Shown here piece after piece: positions 1 to 8,357 of a DNA stretch of 21,662 bases (its first letter is position 1; each line of letters begins with the position of its first letter). Made by a program: the position numbers and the translations under genes. Source of the stretch: Thermosaccharophagus gerlachensis. Lineage in GTDB: Bacteria > Armatimonadota > Fervidibacteria > Fervidibacterales > Thermosaccharophagaceae. The stretch spans positions 1 to 21,662 of the forward strand of contig JBGOEV010000042.1 in the NCBI GenBank assembly GCA_041538025.1, in the 5' to 3' direction. The notes under the pieces are model-generated. The model did not search any database, was not told where the DNA came from, and saw only the letters and a program-made list of their open reading frames with translations.

Positions 1-183
1 GTCAATGGAAAAGGGAGCGTAGTAGTTGACGCCGAAGAGAGATACTTCTTCGCCAGTGTCTTGCCATCGCAAAATCCCGTGTTCGTCAACGACAACCGTG
101 CGGTCCGCCGGTCGCCAACTGGCTTGCGCGACAGCGAATGCCTGTGTAAAGGCAATGGGCAACAAAAGCCAATGAAGCCTCAC
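1..183 (-). CDS. Secreted glycoside-hydrolase-like protein, N-terminal fragment
   Basis: This minus-strand reading frame runs off the left edge; only its first 61 codons are here. It starts with GTG at 183, a few bases downstream of GAGGTGAT, which fits the ribosome binding sites used elsewhere in the window. The N-terminus has one basic residue followed by a hydrophobic stretch (WLLLPIAFTQAFAVAQA), which looks like a Sec signal peptide cleaved near residue 21. The mature part reads VVVDEHGILRW, then a TGEEVSLFGVNYYAPF-type segment. An opening that says 'what is in the frame, what is new, FGVNYY' is common at the start of secreted cellulase-like (TIM-barrel) glycoside hydrolases. That assignment rests on the opening motif only; no catalytic residues lie inside the window. 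Another secreted carbohydrate-active or beta-sandwich protein is possible. Confidence 0.6.
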   Translation of the reverse strand, partial: MRLHWLLLPIAFTQAFAVAQASWRPADRTVVVDEHGILRWQDTGEEVSLFGVNYYAPFSID

Positions 184-657
184 GATCCTATCACCTCTTC
201 AAATTTTGTCCATCCAAACGAAGAGTGTTCCAAAACTCCGAAACCTTCCCATGCTATGGGCTTTAGCCGTAGTTGATGACGCAAAATTTTAGCGCCAGCT
301 TGGAACGAGGTAGGGAACACAATACACAAAAATTGTGAGAGCAAAGCACCCGCCGAACTCTATCTTGCTTCATTGCATTTGCTAATACAAATTGCAAACC
401 GAAAGCCAGAGCAAAGCCTTTGAAGTGCGCTCAAAAACTCCTTGCTGTGCTTTTTTCTGCTGCTCTCGTTCAACACCGATTATAATCTGAGCGAAAGCCG
501 AGGTAAAGACCTTGAGAGCATCAACTGTGTTTCAGTTGCCACAATGCGATTGGGACGGAAGGTTGTCTATGTTTCTTTCGTGCGTGTCAAAATGAAAAAA
601 TGGGAAACATGTGAACAATGATCCAAAGCTAAAAGCTGTTTGAGGGGTGATTTGGCG
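184..657. other. Gene-free divergent intergenic region
   Basis: This 474-bp stretch separates the minus-strand secreted protein from ligA. I see no convincing coding frame and no RNA gene. It holds one arm of a 32-bp repeat (250-281), a small hairpin with CACAAT/ATTGTG arms (318-337), and a perfect TATAAT at 481-486 that lacks a good -35 box. Divergent promoters must lie here, but I could not place them confidently. Confidence 0.5.
250..281 (-). repeat. 32-bp repeat, arm 1 (inverted copy at 15521-15552)
   Basis: The reverse complement of these 32 bases is identical, base for base, to 15521-15552; the flanks diverge immediately on both sides. The core contains GGCTAAAGCC, itself close to a palindrome. 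Both arms lie in gene-free DNA. A perfect 32-bp match is far beyond chance in 21 kb, so it belongs to a dispersed intergenic repeat family or is a recombination relic. The function is unknown. Confidence 0.9.
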
Positions 658-2751
658 ATGGTTCACTCTCTCGGAGAAGGCACAAGCCTATCAACGAAGC
701 CAGTTGAAGAGCTGACATTTGATGAAGCTCGCCAGGAAGCAGAGAGGCTCCGCAGGGAAATTGAGTATCACAACTACCGATACTATGTGCTCAACGCCCC
801 GGTCATAAGCGATGCTGAGTATGATGAGCTATTCAGGCGTTTGGTGAAGATTGAAGAGCGTTTCCCTGAGCTTGTAACGCCAGATTCACCCACACAGCGA
901 ATTGGTGCGCCACCTGCTGAAGAATTTGGTTCTGTAACGCATAGGATGCCCATGTTGAGCTTGGACAACGCCTTTAACGAAGAAGAACTAAGAGCGTTTG
1001 ATGAGCGCATAAAGCGCATGCTCGGTATATCGCCATCTGCGAAGATTGAGTATGTGTGTGAATTGAAGCTTGACGGGCTCGCTGTCAACTTGACTTACGA
1101 AAACGGTATTCTCGTTAGAGGTGCTACAAGAGGTGATGGTGTTACAGGTGAAGATGTGACAGCCAACCTAAGGACGATAAGGAGCATACCGTTGCGAATG
1201 CTCATTGATGACCCACCGCCAATCATCGAAGTTCGCGGCGAGGTCTTCATGACGAAACATGACTTTGAACTGCTCAACAAAGAGAGGATAGAGAAGGGCG
1301 AACAGCCATTCATGAATCCAAGGAACGCTGCAGCTGGTTCGGTCAGACAACTTGATCCGAAGGTGACTGCGGGAAGAAGGCTTGACATCTTTTGCTATGG
1401 CGTGGGATATGTTGAGGGCATTTCATTTGAGACGCATTGGCAAGTGCTTGAATTCCTAAGCAAAGCAGGATTCAAGGTTAACCCAGATAACAAGCTTTGT
1501 AACGGCATTGATGAAGTGATACAACACTGCACTGAGTGGGTTCAAAGGAGGCACGAGATACCATATCCAGCTGATGGGATGGTCATAAAGGTCAATCAAA
1601 TTCGCTACCATGAATTGCTTGGCGCAACTGCTCATCATCCTCGTTGGGCAATAGCATACAAATTCCCAGCTGAACAAAAGACGACATTGCTAAAGGACAT
1701 CGTGGTTCAAGTTGGCAGGACTGGCGCTCTAACGCCAGTTGCAGTCCTTGAGCCAGTTGAAGTTGATGGGGTTGTAATAACGAGTGCAACATTGCACAAC
1801 GAAGACCAAATAAGGCGTTTGGATGTGCGCATAGGTGACACCGTGATAGTTCAAAGGGCTGGTGGTGTCATACCAGAGATAGTTGGCGTTGTGAAGGAGA
1901 AGCGAACGGGCAACGAAAGGGAGTTTGTTATGCCAAAGCAATGCCCAGTATGCGGTGGTGAAGTCTACAAACCTGAAGGTGAAGTTGTAGCAAGATGCGT
2001 AAATCCATCTTGCCCAGCAAAGCTTGAGAACTGGCTCAAGCATTGGTGTTCAAGGGATGCAATGAACATTGAGCATGTTGGACCTAAGCTCATAAAACAG
2101 CTCATTGATAGAGGTTTGGTTAACGACCCTGCAGACTTGTATGCATTGACGAAACCAAAGTTGATGGCTTTGGAGAGAATGGGTTCAAAGTCAGCGGATA
2201 ATGTTTTGAGCGAGATAGAGAAAAGTAAGACAGCACCGCTTGATAGGTTCATATTTGCCTTGGGCATAAGGCATGTTGGTGCAAGGACCGCAAGGGTGCT
2301 CGCAGAACACTTTGGGAGCTTAGAAAGGCTTTCAAAGGCTTCGCTTGAGGAGCTGATGAACATACCAGAGATAGGACCTGAAACAGCACGTAGCATTTAC
2401 AACTACTTCAGAATGGAGACAACAAAGGAACTGCTTGAGAAGTTAGAGCGCTATGGTGTTCGTCCAACACCTGTTGTTAAGGCTGCTGTGCCAACCCAAA
2501 CACCGTTTACAGGTAAGACCTTTGTCTTCACAGGCGAACTTGAATCGTTCACGCGTTCACAAGCCGAGGAATTAGTTCAACGCTACGGTGGGAGAGTGGC
2601 ATCAAGTGTCTCGCGCGCCACTGACATTGTAGTTGTTGGGCAGAACCCGGGTAGCAAATATCAAAGGGCGCTTGAACTCGGTATAAAGACGATAAACGAA
2701 GAGCAATTCCTTGAGATGGTCAGGCAGGCAAAGGAGATAACTGGCGAGTGA
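658..2751 (+). CDS. ligA: NAD-dependent DNA ligase LigA
   Basis: LigA seals 3'-OH/5'-phosphate nicks using NAD+ and joins Okazaki fragments and repair patches. From the ATG at 658 it is 697 residues, a normal family length. The N-terminal Ia domain carries the YHNYRYYVL and SDAEYDELFRRL motifs. The adenylation domain has the KLDG motif with the nucleophilic lysine at K137. An OB fold follows, then a four-cysteine zinc site (C429, C432, C447, C452), helix-hairpin-helix repeats (about 460-600) and a C-terminal BRCT domain (about 617-697). I chose ATG 658 because GAGGGGTGAT at 642-651 is correctly spaced for it; a TTG at 640 would put the ribosome binding site inside the gene. The stop overlaps the GTG start of the next gene by four bases, so the two are translationally coupled. 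All key residues are present. Confidence 0.97.
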   Translation: MVHSLGEGTSLSTKPVEELTFDEARQEAERLRREIEYHNYRYYVLNAPVISDAEYDELFRRLVKIEERFPELVTPDSPTQRIGAPPAEEFGSVTHRMPMLSLDNAFNEEELRAFDERIKRMLGISPSAKIEYVCELKLDGLAVNLTYENGILVRGATRGDGVTGEDVTANLRTIRSIPLRMLIDDPPPIIEVRGEVFMTKHDFELLNKERIEKGEQPFMNPRNAAAGSVRQLDPKVTAGRRLDIFCYGVGYVEGISFETHWQVLEFLSKAGFKVNPDNKLCNGIDEVIQHCTEWVQRRHEIPYPADGMVIKVNQIRYHELLGATAHHPRWAIAYKFPAEQKTTLLKDIVVQVGRTGALTPVAVLEPVEVDGVVITSATLHNEDQIRRLDVRIGDTVIVQRAGGVIPEIVGVVKEKRTGNEREFVMPKQCPVCGGEVYKPEGEVVARCVNPSCPAKLENWLKHWCSRDAMNIEHVGPKLIKQLIDRGLVNDPADLYALTKPKLMALERMGSKSADNVLSEIEKSKTAPLDRFIFALGIRHVGARTARVLAEHFGSLERLSKASLEELMNIPEIGPETARSIYNYFRMETTKELLEKLERYGVRPTPVVKAAVPTQTPFTGKTFVFTGELESFTRSQAEELVQRYGGRVASSVSRATDIVVVGQNPGSKYQRALELGIKTINEEQFLEMVRQAKEITGE

Positions 2752-3101
2752 ACAAACACATACAAAGCGCAATCGCAATAACATACATCGGTTTGATAAC
2801 CCTCGCTGAAATTGCACCTGTAAGGACAGCAGAGTGGAAGGTAGGCGCTTTAGGTCTTGATAAGCTTGCCCACACTGCTTCATACGCTGTTATGTTATTT
2901 TTGCTCTTCCCACTCTGTGGTAAGAAGCGATTGATTGCGGTATCGTTAACCTTCGCTCACGGTGTAGCCATAGAGCTAATTCAAGCGTATCTGCCATACC
3001 GAACAGCTGATCCATACGACCTCCTCGCAAACGTTATAGGCATTTTCCTCGTGATGGTGTTTGTCATTCCAACTCTAAAGCGTTTGTTAAGGGGTGGTTG
3101 A
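2748..3101 (+). CDS. VanZ-like family membrane protein
   Basis: A 117-residue integral membrane protein with about four hydrophobic segments. It shows the VanZ-like signature: a DKLAHTASYAVM segment after the first membrane helix, then ELIQAYLPYRTADPYDLLANVIG, matching the family pattern E-x-x-Q, P-x-R-x-x-D-x-x-D-x-x-x-N-x-x-G. VanZ gives low-level teicoplanin resistance in enterococci. Most chromosomal homologs are uncharacterised and need not have anything to do with antibiotics. The GTG start overlaps the ligA stop (GTGA), so expression should depend on ligA translation. The biochemical role is not known and the context does not reveal it. Confidence 0.85.
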   Translation: MNKHIQSAIAITYIGLITLAEIAPVRTAEWKVGALGLDKLAHTASYAVMLFLLFPLCGKKRLIAVSLTFAHGVAIELIQAYLPYRTADPYDLLANVIGIFLVMVFVIPTLKRLLRGG

Positions 3102-3112
3102 AGCGAATAGCG

Positions 3113-3142
3113 TTGCAATAAGAGAGGATTTGCTGGTATAAT
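3113..3142 (+). promoter_or_regulatory. Sigma-70 type promoter with extended -10, upstream of the UDG gene
   Basis: A perfect TATAAT sits at 3137-3142, preceded by TGG to give an extended -10 (TGnTATAAT). A TTGCAA -35-like box lies at 3113-3118, 18 bp upstream. The predicted start near 3149 leaves a leader of about 40 bases before the GTG at 3189. It would give the downstream gene train (UDG, YebC, cyclase and beyond) its own promoter in addition to read-through from ligA. Confidence 0.7.
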
Positions 3143-3188
3143 CAAAGAGGGTAGTGTTTAAGCCTCTTTTGTGAGGTGATGAGACAGC

Positions 3189-3839
3189 GTGAACCAAAAG
3201 AATGCTGATGCTGCAAGAGTGCTTGAGCAACTGCACGCTCAAATACTTGAGTGTCGTAAATGCCCTCTGTGGAAGACGCGCAGGAACGCAGTTCCCGGTG
3301 AAGGGCGATTTGATGCCGAGATAATGTTTGTTGGTGAAGGTCCCGGGAACCAAGAGGATAAAGAGGGAAGACCATTCGTTGGACCTGCTGGGCGCTTCCT
3401 GAATTACCTCTTGGAGATAGCTGGATTGAGGCGCGAGGATGTGTTCATAACGAACGTGCTTAAATGTCGCCCACCAGATTGGAGGGACCCTGAAAAGGTT
3501 AGGAGACCAACACAGGACGAAATTGATGCGTGTAGAGAATACTTGATGGCTCAGATAGCATTGATAAAACCGAAGATAATATGCTTGCTTGGTGATGTAG
3601 CATTGAAGACACTGCTTGACCGCTCAATGAGCATCTCAAAGGTGCATGCACAAGCGTTCGTTAAGAGCGGTATAGTTTATGTGCCACTATATCATCCAGC
3701 GGCTGCTCTTCACAAGGAATCGCTGAAGGAAACTTTGAGCAGCGATATGCTAAAGCTGAAGGAAATAATAGATAAGGTGATGAGTAGCAACGCCAGCGAA
3801 AAGTGCGTGGGCGTTGAAAATCACGCGATGAACATGTGA
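3189..3839 (+). CDS. Family 4 uracil-DNA glycosylase (4Fe-4S type)
   Basis: This enzyme removes uracil produced by cytosine deamination, starting base excision repair; family 4 enzymes are typical of thermophiles and archaea. The protein has 216 residues. Motif A is GEGPGNQEDKEG (residues 49-60), followed by PFVGPAGRFL. The NVLKCRPP segment is at 89-96. The C-terminal motif B is HPAAAL. Four cysteines (C22, C25, C93, C115) are placed to hold the iron-sulfur cluster. The gap between the third and fourth (21 residues) is a few residues longer than I expect for the family, through a DPEKVRRPT insert. The GTG start at 3189 is about nine bases after GAGGTGAT. About 20 C-terminal residues (after KEIIDKVM) look like a non-conserved tail. 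Confidence 0.93.
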   Translation: MNQKNADAARVLEQLHAQILECRKCPLWKTRRNAVPGEGRFDAEIMFVGEGPGNQEDKEGRPFVGPAGRFLNYLLEIAGLRREDVFITNVLKCRPPDWRDPEKVRRPTQDEIDACREYLMAQIALIKPKIICLLGDVALKTLLDRSMSISKVHAQAFVKSGIVYVPLYHPAAALHKESLKETLSSDMLKLKEIIDKVMSSNASEKCVGVENHAMNM

Positions 3840-3895
3840 TGCACACGCATAATCATTGCTTGTTGAAATGCCTAAGCCAAAGGAGGGGTGAAAGG

Positions 3896-4654
3896 ATGGC
3901 TGGGCATTCAAAGTGGCACAACATAAGAGTAAGGAAGACAAAGCAAGATGCATTGAAGGGTAAGCTCTTCTCAAAACTCACAAGAGAACTCATAGTTGCA
4001 GCAAGACTTGGTGGTGGCGACCCAGAGGTAAACATAAGATTGCGTCAGGCTATAGAGAAGGCAAAGGAAGCTGGCATGCCACATGAGAGCATTGAGCGTG
4101 CAATAAAGAGAGGGACTGGAGAATTAGCTGGTGGTGAGCAACTCGTAGAAGCTATTTACGAGGGTTATGGACCTGGCGGTGTTGCTATACTCGTTGAAGC
4201 CGTCACCGATAACCGAAACAGAACAACGAGTGAGCTAAGGAAGCTGTTTGAGAAGCACAACGGAACGCTTGGTGAAAGAGGCTGTGTCTCTTGGTTGTTT
4301 GAGAGGAAGGCTCTTGTAACAGTTCCGCAAAACTCTGCTGATGAAGAGACAATAATGCAGTGTGCAATTGAGGCTGGTGCAGATGATGTAGTGTTAAGAG
4401 AAGACACATATGAGATAATCGCTGAACCAAAACAGCTTCAAGCCTTGAAAGATGCGCTTGATAACCACAACATTCAATACACATATGCAGCGGTGACCTA
4501 TGTGCCAAAGCAGGTTGTGCAAATTGATGGCAGTGAAGCGAGGATGCTTTTGCGCTTGCTACAGGAGCTTGAAGAACATGATGATGTGCAGAATGTGAGT
4601 GCCAATTTTGATATGCCTGAAAGCTTGATGGAAGAATTCAGCAAAGCAGCGTAA
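3896..4654 (+). CDS. YebC/PmpR (TACO1) family protein
   Basis: A 252-residue member of the YebC/TACO1 family. The diagnostic N-terminus MAGHSKWHNIRVRK is followed by LFSKLTRELIVAARLGGGDP and by IERAIKRGTGE. The family was long annotated as DNA-binding regulators; more recent work on bacterial YebC and mitochondrial TACO1 links it to translation on the ribosome, including relief of stalling. The frame stays open up to 3836, but the conserved MAGHSKW start and an AGGAGGGGTGA ribosome binding site about eight bases before ATG 3896 make this the clear start. YebC genes often sit beside ruvC; here it follows a uracil-DNA glycosylase gene, so the link to genome-maintenance genes is kept. Confidence 0.95.
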   Translation: MAGHSKWHNIRVRKTKQDALKGKLFSKLTRELIVAARLGGGDPEVNIRLRQAIEKAKEAGMPHESIERAIKRGTGELAGGEQLVEAIYEGYGPGGVAILVEAVTDNRNRTTSELRKLFEKHNGTLGERGCVSWLFERKALVTVPQNSADEETIMQCAIEAGADDVVLREDTYEIIAEPKQLQALKDALDNHNIQYTYAAVTYVPKQVVQIDGSEARMLLRLLQELEEHDDVQNVSANFDMPESLMEEFSKAA

Positions 4655-4683
4655 GGCAGTTTCAGAAGAGGTGTTGCTCAATC

Positions 4684-6297
4684 ATGAGCGCTGCAATAAA
4701 AGAGACACCTGTGGAGCAGCGCTTGAAGGAACTTGAAAGAACCGTAGAAGAGCTGAAGCGAGAGCTTAAGTTGCAAAAAGACCTCCTCAAGGCTACATCA
4801 CTGATAGGCTCAAGCTTGAGTTTGTCTCAAGTGATAACGAATGTGCTTGATAGCGTCCATGAAATAGTCGGGAGCAAAAGGACGGCTTTCTTCTTGCTGG
4901 AGAAAGGCACTGATGAAATAGTTCTTGTTGGTGGTAGAGGCTTTGATATTGATGCAATAAAAGAGGGACGCTACAAGGTTGGTGAGGGCATAGTTGGTAA
5001 AGCGTTTAAGAGTGGCAGCGTTAAAACGATAACGGGTGAGAATGTTCGTGGTTGGCTCAAAGGTTTGGGGAACGAAGTGAAAGAGAGTTCTTGGGTGGTA
5101 GCAATACCTCTTATTGCGGATAAAACGGTTTTGGGAGTGTTATGTGTTGAAGGCGACGATTCATCAAAGCTCTCGTTTGACTCTGTGACACCTTTTGTAA
5201 AGATACTCGCAGAGAGCGCTGCTGCAGCTGTAAGAAATGCTCACTTGTATGAGGACCTAAACGCACGCACGGAGCAACTCGCCACTTTGTATGAGATTGG
5301 GAGCGCACTCACTTCCGTCCTCAACTTAGATAGGGTGCTTAACTTAATCGTTGACTCTGTTACAAGGTTGATCGGTGCCGAGATATGCTCAATCATGCTC
5401 CTTGATCCAACGAAACGCTATCTGAAGATAAGGGTTGCAAAAGGGCTTCCAAAAAGTGTCGTTGAGAAGACTGTGATAAAGGTTGGTGAAAGCATATCTG
5501 GGTGGGTGGCAAAACATGGGCGACCATTGCTCATCAAGGACATAGAGAGCCATCCACTCTTCAAGAAGAAAAGCGACAGCAAGTATACTACTAAATCGCT
5601 TTTGAGCGTCCCTTTGAAGGTGAAGGACGAAGTCATCGGCGTTTTGAATGTCAACAACAAAATACCGAAGGGCAGTGTCTTCGTTGAGGAAGATGCAAAC
5701 CTTTTGATGCTCTTTGCCACTCAAGCAGCAATTGCAATTGAGAATGCACACCTATATGAAGAAGTTGAGAGGCTCGCTATCACTGATGGGCTTACTGGTT
5801 TGTATCAACATAGGTATTTCCAAGAGAAGCTTGAAAACGAAATAAGGAGAGGACTACGCTATAACCATCCGACATCGCTCTTGATGATTGATATAGACCA
5901 CTTTAAGCTGTTGAACGACACATACGGTCACCAAGTTGGTGACGAAGTTTTGAAGCGTCTTGCTGGAATATTTAAATCTCAAGCGAGGGAACATGACACC
6001 GTAGCAAGGTATGGTGGCGAGGAGTTTGCCATCATCTTACCAGTCACTCCAAAAGAAGGTGCACTATCAGCTGCTGAGAGGCTTCGCAGAAGCATTGAAG
6101 CAACTCAATTTGATGTAAACGGATTAAACCTGCGCATAACCGTCAGCATAGGTGTTGCAAGCTGCCCTCAAGACGCGAAGTCAAGGGAAGAATTGATAGG
6201 TAAAGCCGATAAAGCGCTTTACGCAGCAAAGAGGACTGGCAGGAACGCTGTTTGCTACTTTGATGACAGGGGTAACTTGCAAGTGCTCGGGAGATGA
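4684..6297 (+). CDS. Diguanylate cyclase with two GAF sensor domains
   Basis: It makes c-di-GMP from two GTP. The 537-residue protein has no membrane segment, so it should be cytosolic. Layout: a coiled coil (about 8-38), GAF 1 (about 40-190), GAF 2 (about 205-355), then a GGDEF domain (about 363-530). The active-site motif is the accepted variant GGEEF (444-448). DIDHFKLLNDTYGHQVGD, which binds metal and nucleotide, is intact, so the enzyme should be active. An RxxD inhibitory site (R435-D438) lies exactly five residues before GGEEF, so product inhibition is expected. The GAF ligands cannot be told from sequence. The start at 4684 follows GAAGAGGTG at a rather long spacing. A c-di-GMP phosphodiesterase with a similar GAF is encoded five genes downstream. 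Confidence 0.95.
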   Translation: MSAAIKETPVEQRLKELERTVEELKRELKLQKDLLKATSLIGSSLSLSQVITNVLDSVHEIVGSKRTAFFLLEKGTDEIVLVGGRGFDIDAIKEGRYKVGEGIVGKAFKSGSVKTITGENVRGWLKGLGNEVKESSWVVAIPLIADKTVLGVLCVEGDDSSKLSFDSVTPFVKILAESAAAAVRNAHLYEDLNARTEQLATLYEIGSALTSVLNLDRVLNLIVDSVTRLIGAEICSIMLLDPTKRYLKIRVAKGLPKSVVEKTVIKVGESISGWVAKHGRPLLIKDIESHPLFKKKSDSKYTTKSLLSVPLKVKDEVIGVLNVNNKIPKGSVFVEEDANLLMLFATQAAIAIENAHLYEEVERLAITDGLTGLYQHRYFQEKLENEIRRGLRYNHPTSLLMIDIDHFKLLNDTYGHQVGDEVLKRLAGIFKSQAREHDTVARYGGEEFAIILPVTPKEGALSAAERLRRSIEATQFDVNGLNLRITVSIGVASCPQDAKSREELIGKADKALYAAKRTGRNAVCYFDDRGNLQVLGR

Positions 6298-6340
6298 GTG
6301 AAGAGAGAAACTAACATGAATGCAGGCGGTGATATTGGGG

Positions 6341-7390
6341 ATGGAAAACAGAAGCTCACTAACAGCGCTTAAGCTTAAAAAGCTCAAAGCCTATGTTTTG
6401 AATTGGTTCAGCATAGCGATATTTTTGCTCCAGCTTTTCATCTACGGTTGTAGCCCACCTGTAGCCACTGTCAACGGTAAGCAAATCACGGTTAAGGAGT
6501 TCCGTTACACGCTTGAGCACACATATGGGGCGCAAGTTGTGCGATGGCTTATAACGAAGAAGCTTCTTGAAGAGGAGAACGAGCGTCTCAAGTTAGTCTC
6601 GGAAGCTGATGTTGATAGGGCGCTTGATGACTTTAAGGCAAGGCTTGGTGGAGAGGCACAATTCCAGCTCTGGTTAAGACGAAACAACAGGACAGAAAAT
6701 GACGTGCGTGAGGACTTGGAAAGGGACTTGATAATGTTCAGACTGCGTGCGTCTAAGGTGAGCGAAAAACAGCTCAAAGCATTCTACGAACGCAACAAAC
6801 AGTTTTATCAACAGCCACCGACTGTAAAGATCGCAGTCGTGGCATCGAGAAAGAAAGAGGATATAGAGAAGGCTAAGAAAGAACTTGAGGATGGCAAATC
6901 GTTTGGTGTTGTCGCAAGGCGTTATAGCGACATACGCTACATCAAAGCAACAGGTGGAGACATTGGGAACGTTCCAAACGGGTATTATAGGTTGCCAACG
7001 CATGTCTGGAGCACATTCTATAGCTCATCACCAGAAGCATTTGAGATAGTTAGGAATTTCAACGCCGATATATGGAGAGCAATAAACCAAGCACGAAAAG
7101 AGGAGCTCATTGGACCGATACACTCAAATGGGATTTGGTTTTTGGTGAAGGTGTTTTCAAAGACAGATGCAAGGCAACTACAGTTTGAGGAAGTCAGAGA
7201 AGAACTGCTAACGCGTTACTTGAACGAGGTTGGTCCGTCAGAAAGCGAGATTGAAAGCGAGCTATGGCGTAAGGCAAAGATACAAATCCACTGGGCTGAG
7301 TATAAGCCACTTGAAGACATTTACAAGGAAGCGGAATGGATGAAGCTGGAAGGTGAGAAGGAAAGCCAACCACAAAGAAGCACAAAGTGA
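6341..7390 (+). CDS. Parvulin/SurA-like lipoprotein, copy 1
   Basis: A 349-residue envelope protein. A hydrophobic stretch (WFSIAIFLLQLFIYGC) ends in a lipobox-like LFIYGC, implying lipidation of that cysteine. Then come a SurA/PrsA-type helical N-domain that opens with ATVNGKQITVKEFRYTLE, and a parvulin-like region (about 165-290) with KSFGVVARRYSD, TGGDIGNV and IGPIHSNGIWFLVKV. The first parvulin strand lacks the usual histidine (AVVASRK instead of hILV), and about 30 extra residues separate the GGDIG loop from the last strands, so isomerase activity is doubtful and a chaperone role is more likely. ATG 6341 is chosen because AGGCGGTGAT lies 7-8 bases upstream; ATG 6320, in the same frame, has a weaker site. 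A paralog follows immediately. Confidence 0.8.
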   Translation: MENRSSLTALKLKKLKAYVLNWFSIAIFLLQLFIYGCSPPVATVNGKQITVKEFRYTLEHTYGAQVVRWLITKKLLEEENERLKLVSEADVDRALDDFKARLGGEAQFQLWLRRNNRTENDVREDLERDLIMFRLRASKVSEKQLKAFYERNKQFYQQPPTVKIAVVASRKKEDIEKAKKELEDGKSFGVVARRYSDIRYIKATGGDIGNVPNGYYRLPTHVWSTFYSSSPEAFEIVRNFNADIWRAINQARKEELIGPIHSNGIWFLVKVFSKTDARQLQFEEVREELLTRYLNEVGPSESEIESELWRKAKIQIHWAEYKPLEDIYKEAEWMKLEGEKESQPQRSTK

Positions 7391-7435
7391 AGAGCGCCCC
7401 AGATAAAAGGCTTCGCCTTAAAGAGGTGTTTTCGT

Positions 7436-8356
7436 GTGCACACAAATCGGCTTAAGCACTCACTGGTGCTCATGTTGTTTTTGATCTTTTCGCTTCAGCT
7501 TGGATGTAGAAGGGGTTCAATCATAGCCACAGTTAATGGGAAGCCCATAACACGGGAGGAATTTCAAAGAGTTCTTGAATCAAGGCATGGCGTAGCAGTG
7601 CTCATAACGCTTATAGACAGAAGATTGCTCTCGGAAGTGAATCGCTCAATGCGCCTCGTTGATGAATTCATGGTTAACAGGGAGCTGAAGAGAAGGATAG
7701 ATGAGATGGGAGGAATGAACCAATTCAAGCAATGGCTGAGGATGACAAACATGACATGGAAGTTGGTCAAGGACGAAGTTAGGGAACAGCTTGTGCTTGA
7801 CGAGCTACGCTCAATTGAGATGAGCAAGCTGAAGCCAAGCGATAAGCAGTTGCGTTTACTTTTTGAAACGTTGAAGAAAGTTTATTCAAAGGCACGATGG
7901 GTTAAGCTGAGGGTGATCGAGACACCTTCTGAAGAGGATGCTCAATCGTTTTATGAGCAATTGAAGCACGGTGCTTCATTCAAGTCACTTGCGGGCAGGT
8001 TCAACATAAGGGAGGAGATGCGCGCAAAGCATGGCGAGCTTGGTGCATTACCACTTGATGCGAGAGCTATTGATGATCGCTTGTTCAAGGCTGTGAGCAA
8101 GCTCAATGTGGGGCAGATAAGCAAACCATTTGAGATGGGTAACTTGTGGGTAATCGTTAAGCTTGAAGGTGTGATGAATGCAAAAGAGCTCACACTCAAT
8201 CTGGCGCGCCCATTCGTTGAAGCTGAATACAGGCGCATAACAGCGCCAACCAATGCCCAACTGATACAGAATTTGAGACGAAAAGCGAGCGTGCATATCT
8301 TTGTCGATGCATACAAAGAAGTTGAGAAACTCTACGGAGGAAACGGAGGTAAGTGA
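7436..8356 (+). CDS. Parvulin/SurA-like lipoprotein, copy 2
   Basis: A 306-residue paralog of the preceding gene. It has a short signal peptide with a clear lipobox (FSLQLGC), then ATVNGKPITREEFQRVLESRHG, matching copy 1 in layout and motif. The central region keeps only traces of parvulin: GASFKSLAGRFN, GELGALP and a closing VGQISKPFEMGNLWVIVKL. The residues used for catalysis in active parvulins are not recognisable, so this is probably a non-catalytic periplasmic or surface chaperone for exported proteins. It starts at GTG 7436 after AAGAGGTG. The stop is one base before the mazG start, and the mazG ribosome binding site lies inside its last codons, so the two should be coupled. PrsA/SurA-type genes next to mazG also occur in Firmicutes. 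Confidence 0.75.
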   Translation: MHTNRLKHSLVLMLFLIFSLQLGCRRGSIIATVNGKPITREEFQRVLESRHGVAVLITLIDRRLLSEVNRSMRLVDEFMVNRELKRRIDEMGGMNQFKQWLRMTNMTWKLVKDEVREQLVLDELRSIEMSKLKPSDKQLRLLFETLKKVYSKARWVKLRVIETPSEEDAQSFYEQLKHGASFKSLAGRFNIREEMRAKHGELGALPLDARAIDDRLFKAVSKLNVGQISKPFEMGNLWVIVKLEGVMNAKELTLNLARPFVEAEYRRITAPTNAQLIQNLRRKASVHIFVDAYKEVEKLYGGNGGK

Positions 8357-8357
8357 G

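Noticed and set aside
61..276. Open frame of 71 codons on the plus strand at the left end
   Set aside because: It is antisense to the secreted-protein gene that has a ribosome binding site and signal peptide, and it runs into repeat DNA. No ribosome binding site or recognisable protein.
481..486. TATAAT upstream of ligA as a promoter
   Set aside because: No acceptable -35 box or extended -10 at the right distance, and it is about 170 bp from the start; too weak to list as a promoter.
2748..3101. VanZ-like gene as an antibiotic-resistance determinant
   Set aside because: Only the fold family is supported; no glycopeptide resistance genes are nearby, and most chromosomal homologs have no such role.
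3144..3179. Attenuator-like pair of competing stems before the UDG gene (AAAGAGG with CCTCTTT, or GCCTC with GAGGT)
   Set aside because: Transcripts from the strong promoter at 3113-3142 would start near 3149 and lack the first arm, and the alternative stem has only four good pairs.
3836..3895. Twenty-residue N-terminal extension of the YebC protein
   Set aside because: The family starts at MAGHSKW, and the strong ribosome binding site lies after the upstream ATG.
8301..8357. Nineteen-residue N-terminal extension of MazG overlapping the upstream lipoprotein gene
   Set aside because: The GGAGGTAAGTGAG site right before ATG 8358 and the family start point favour the shorter form.
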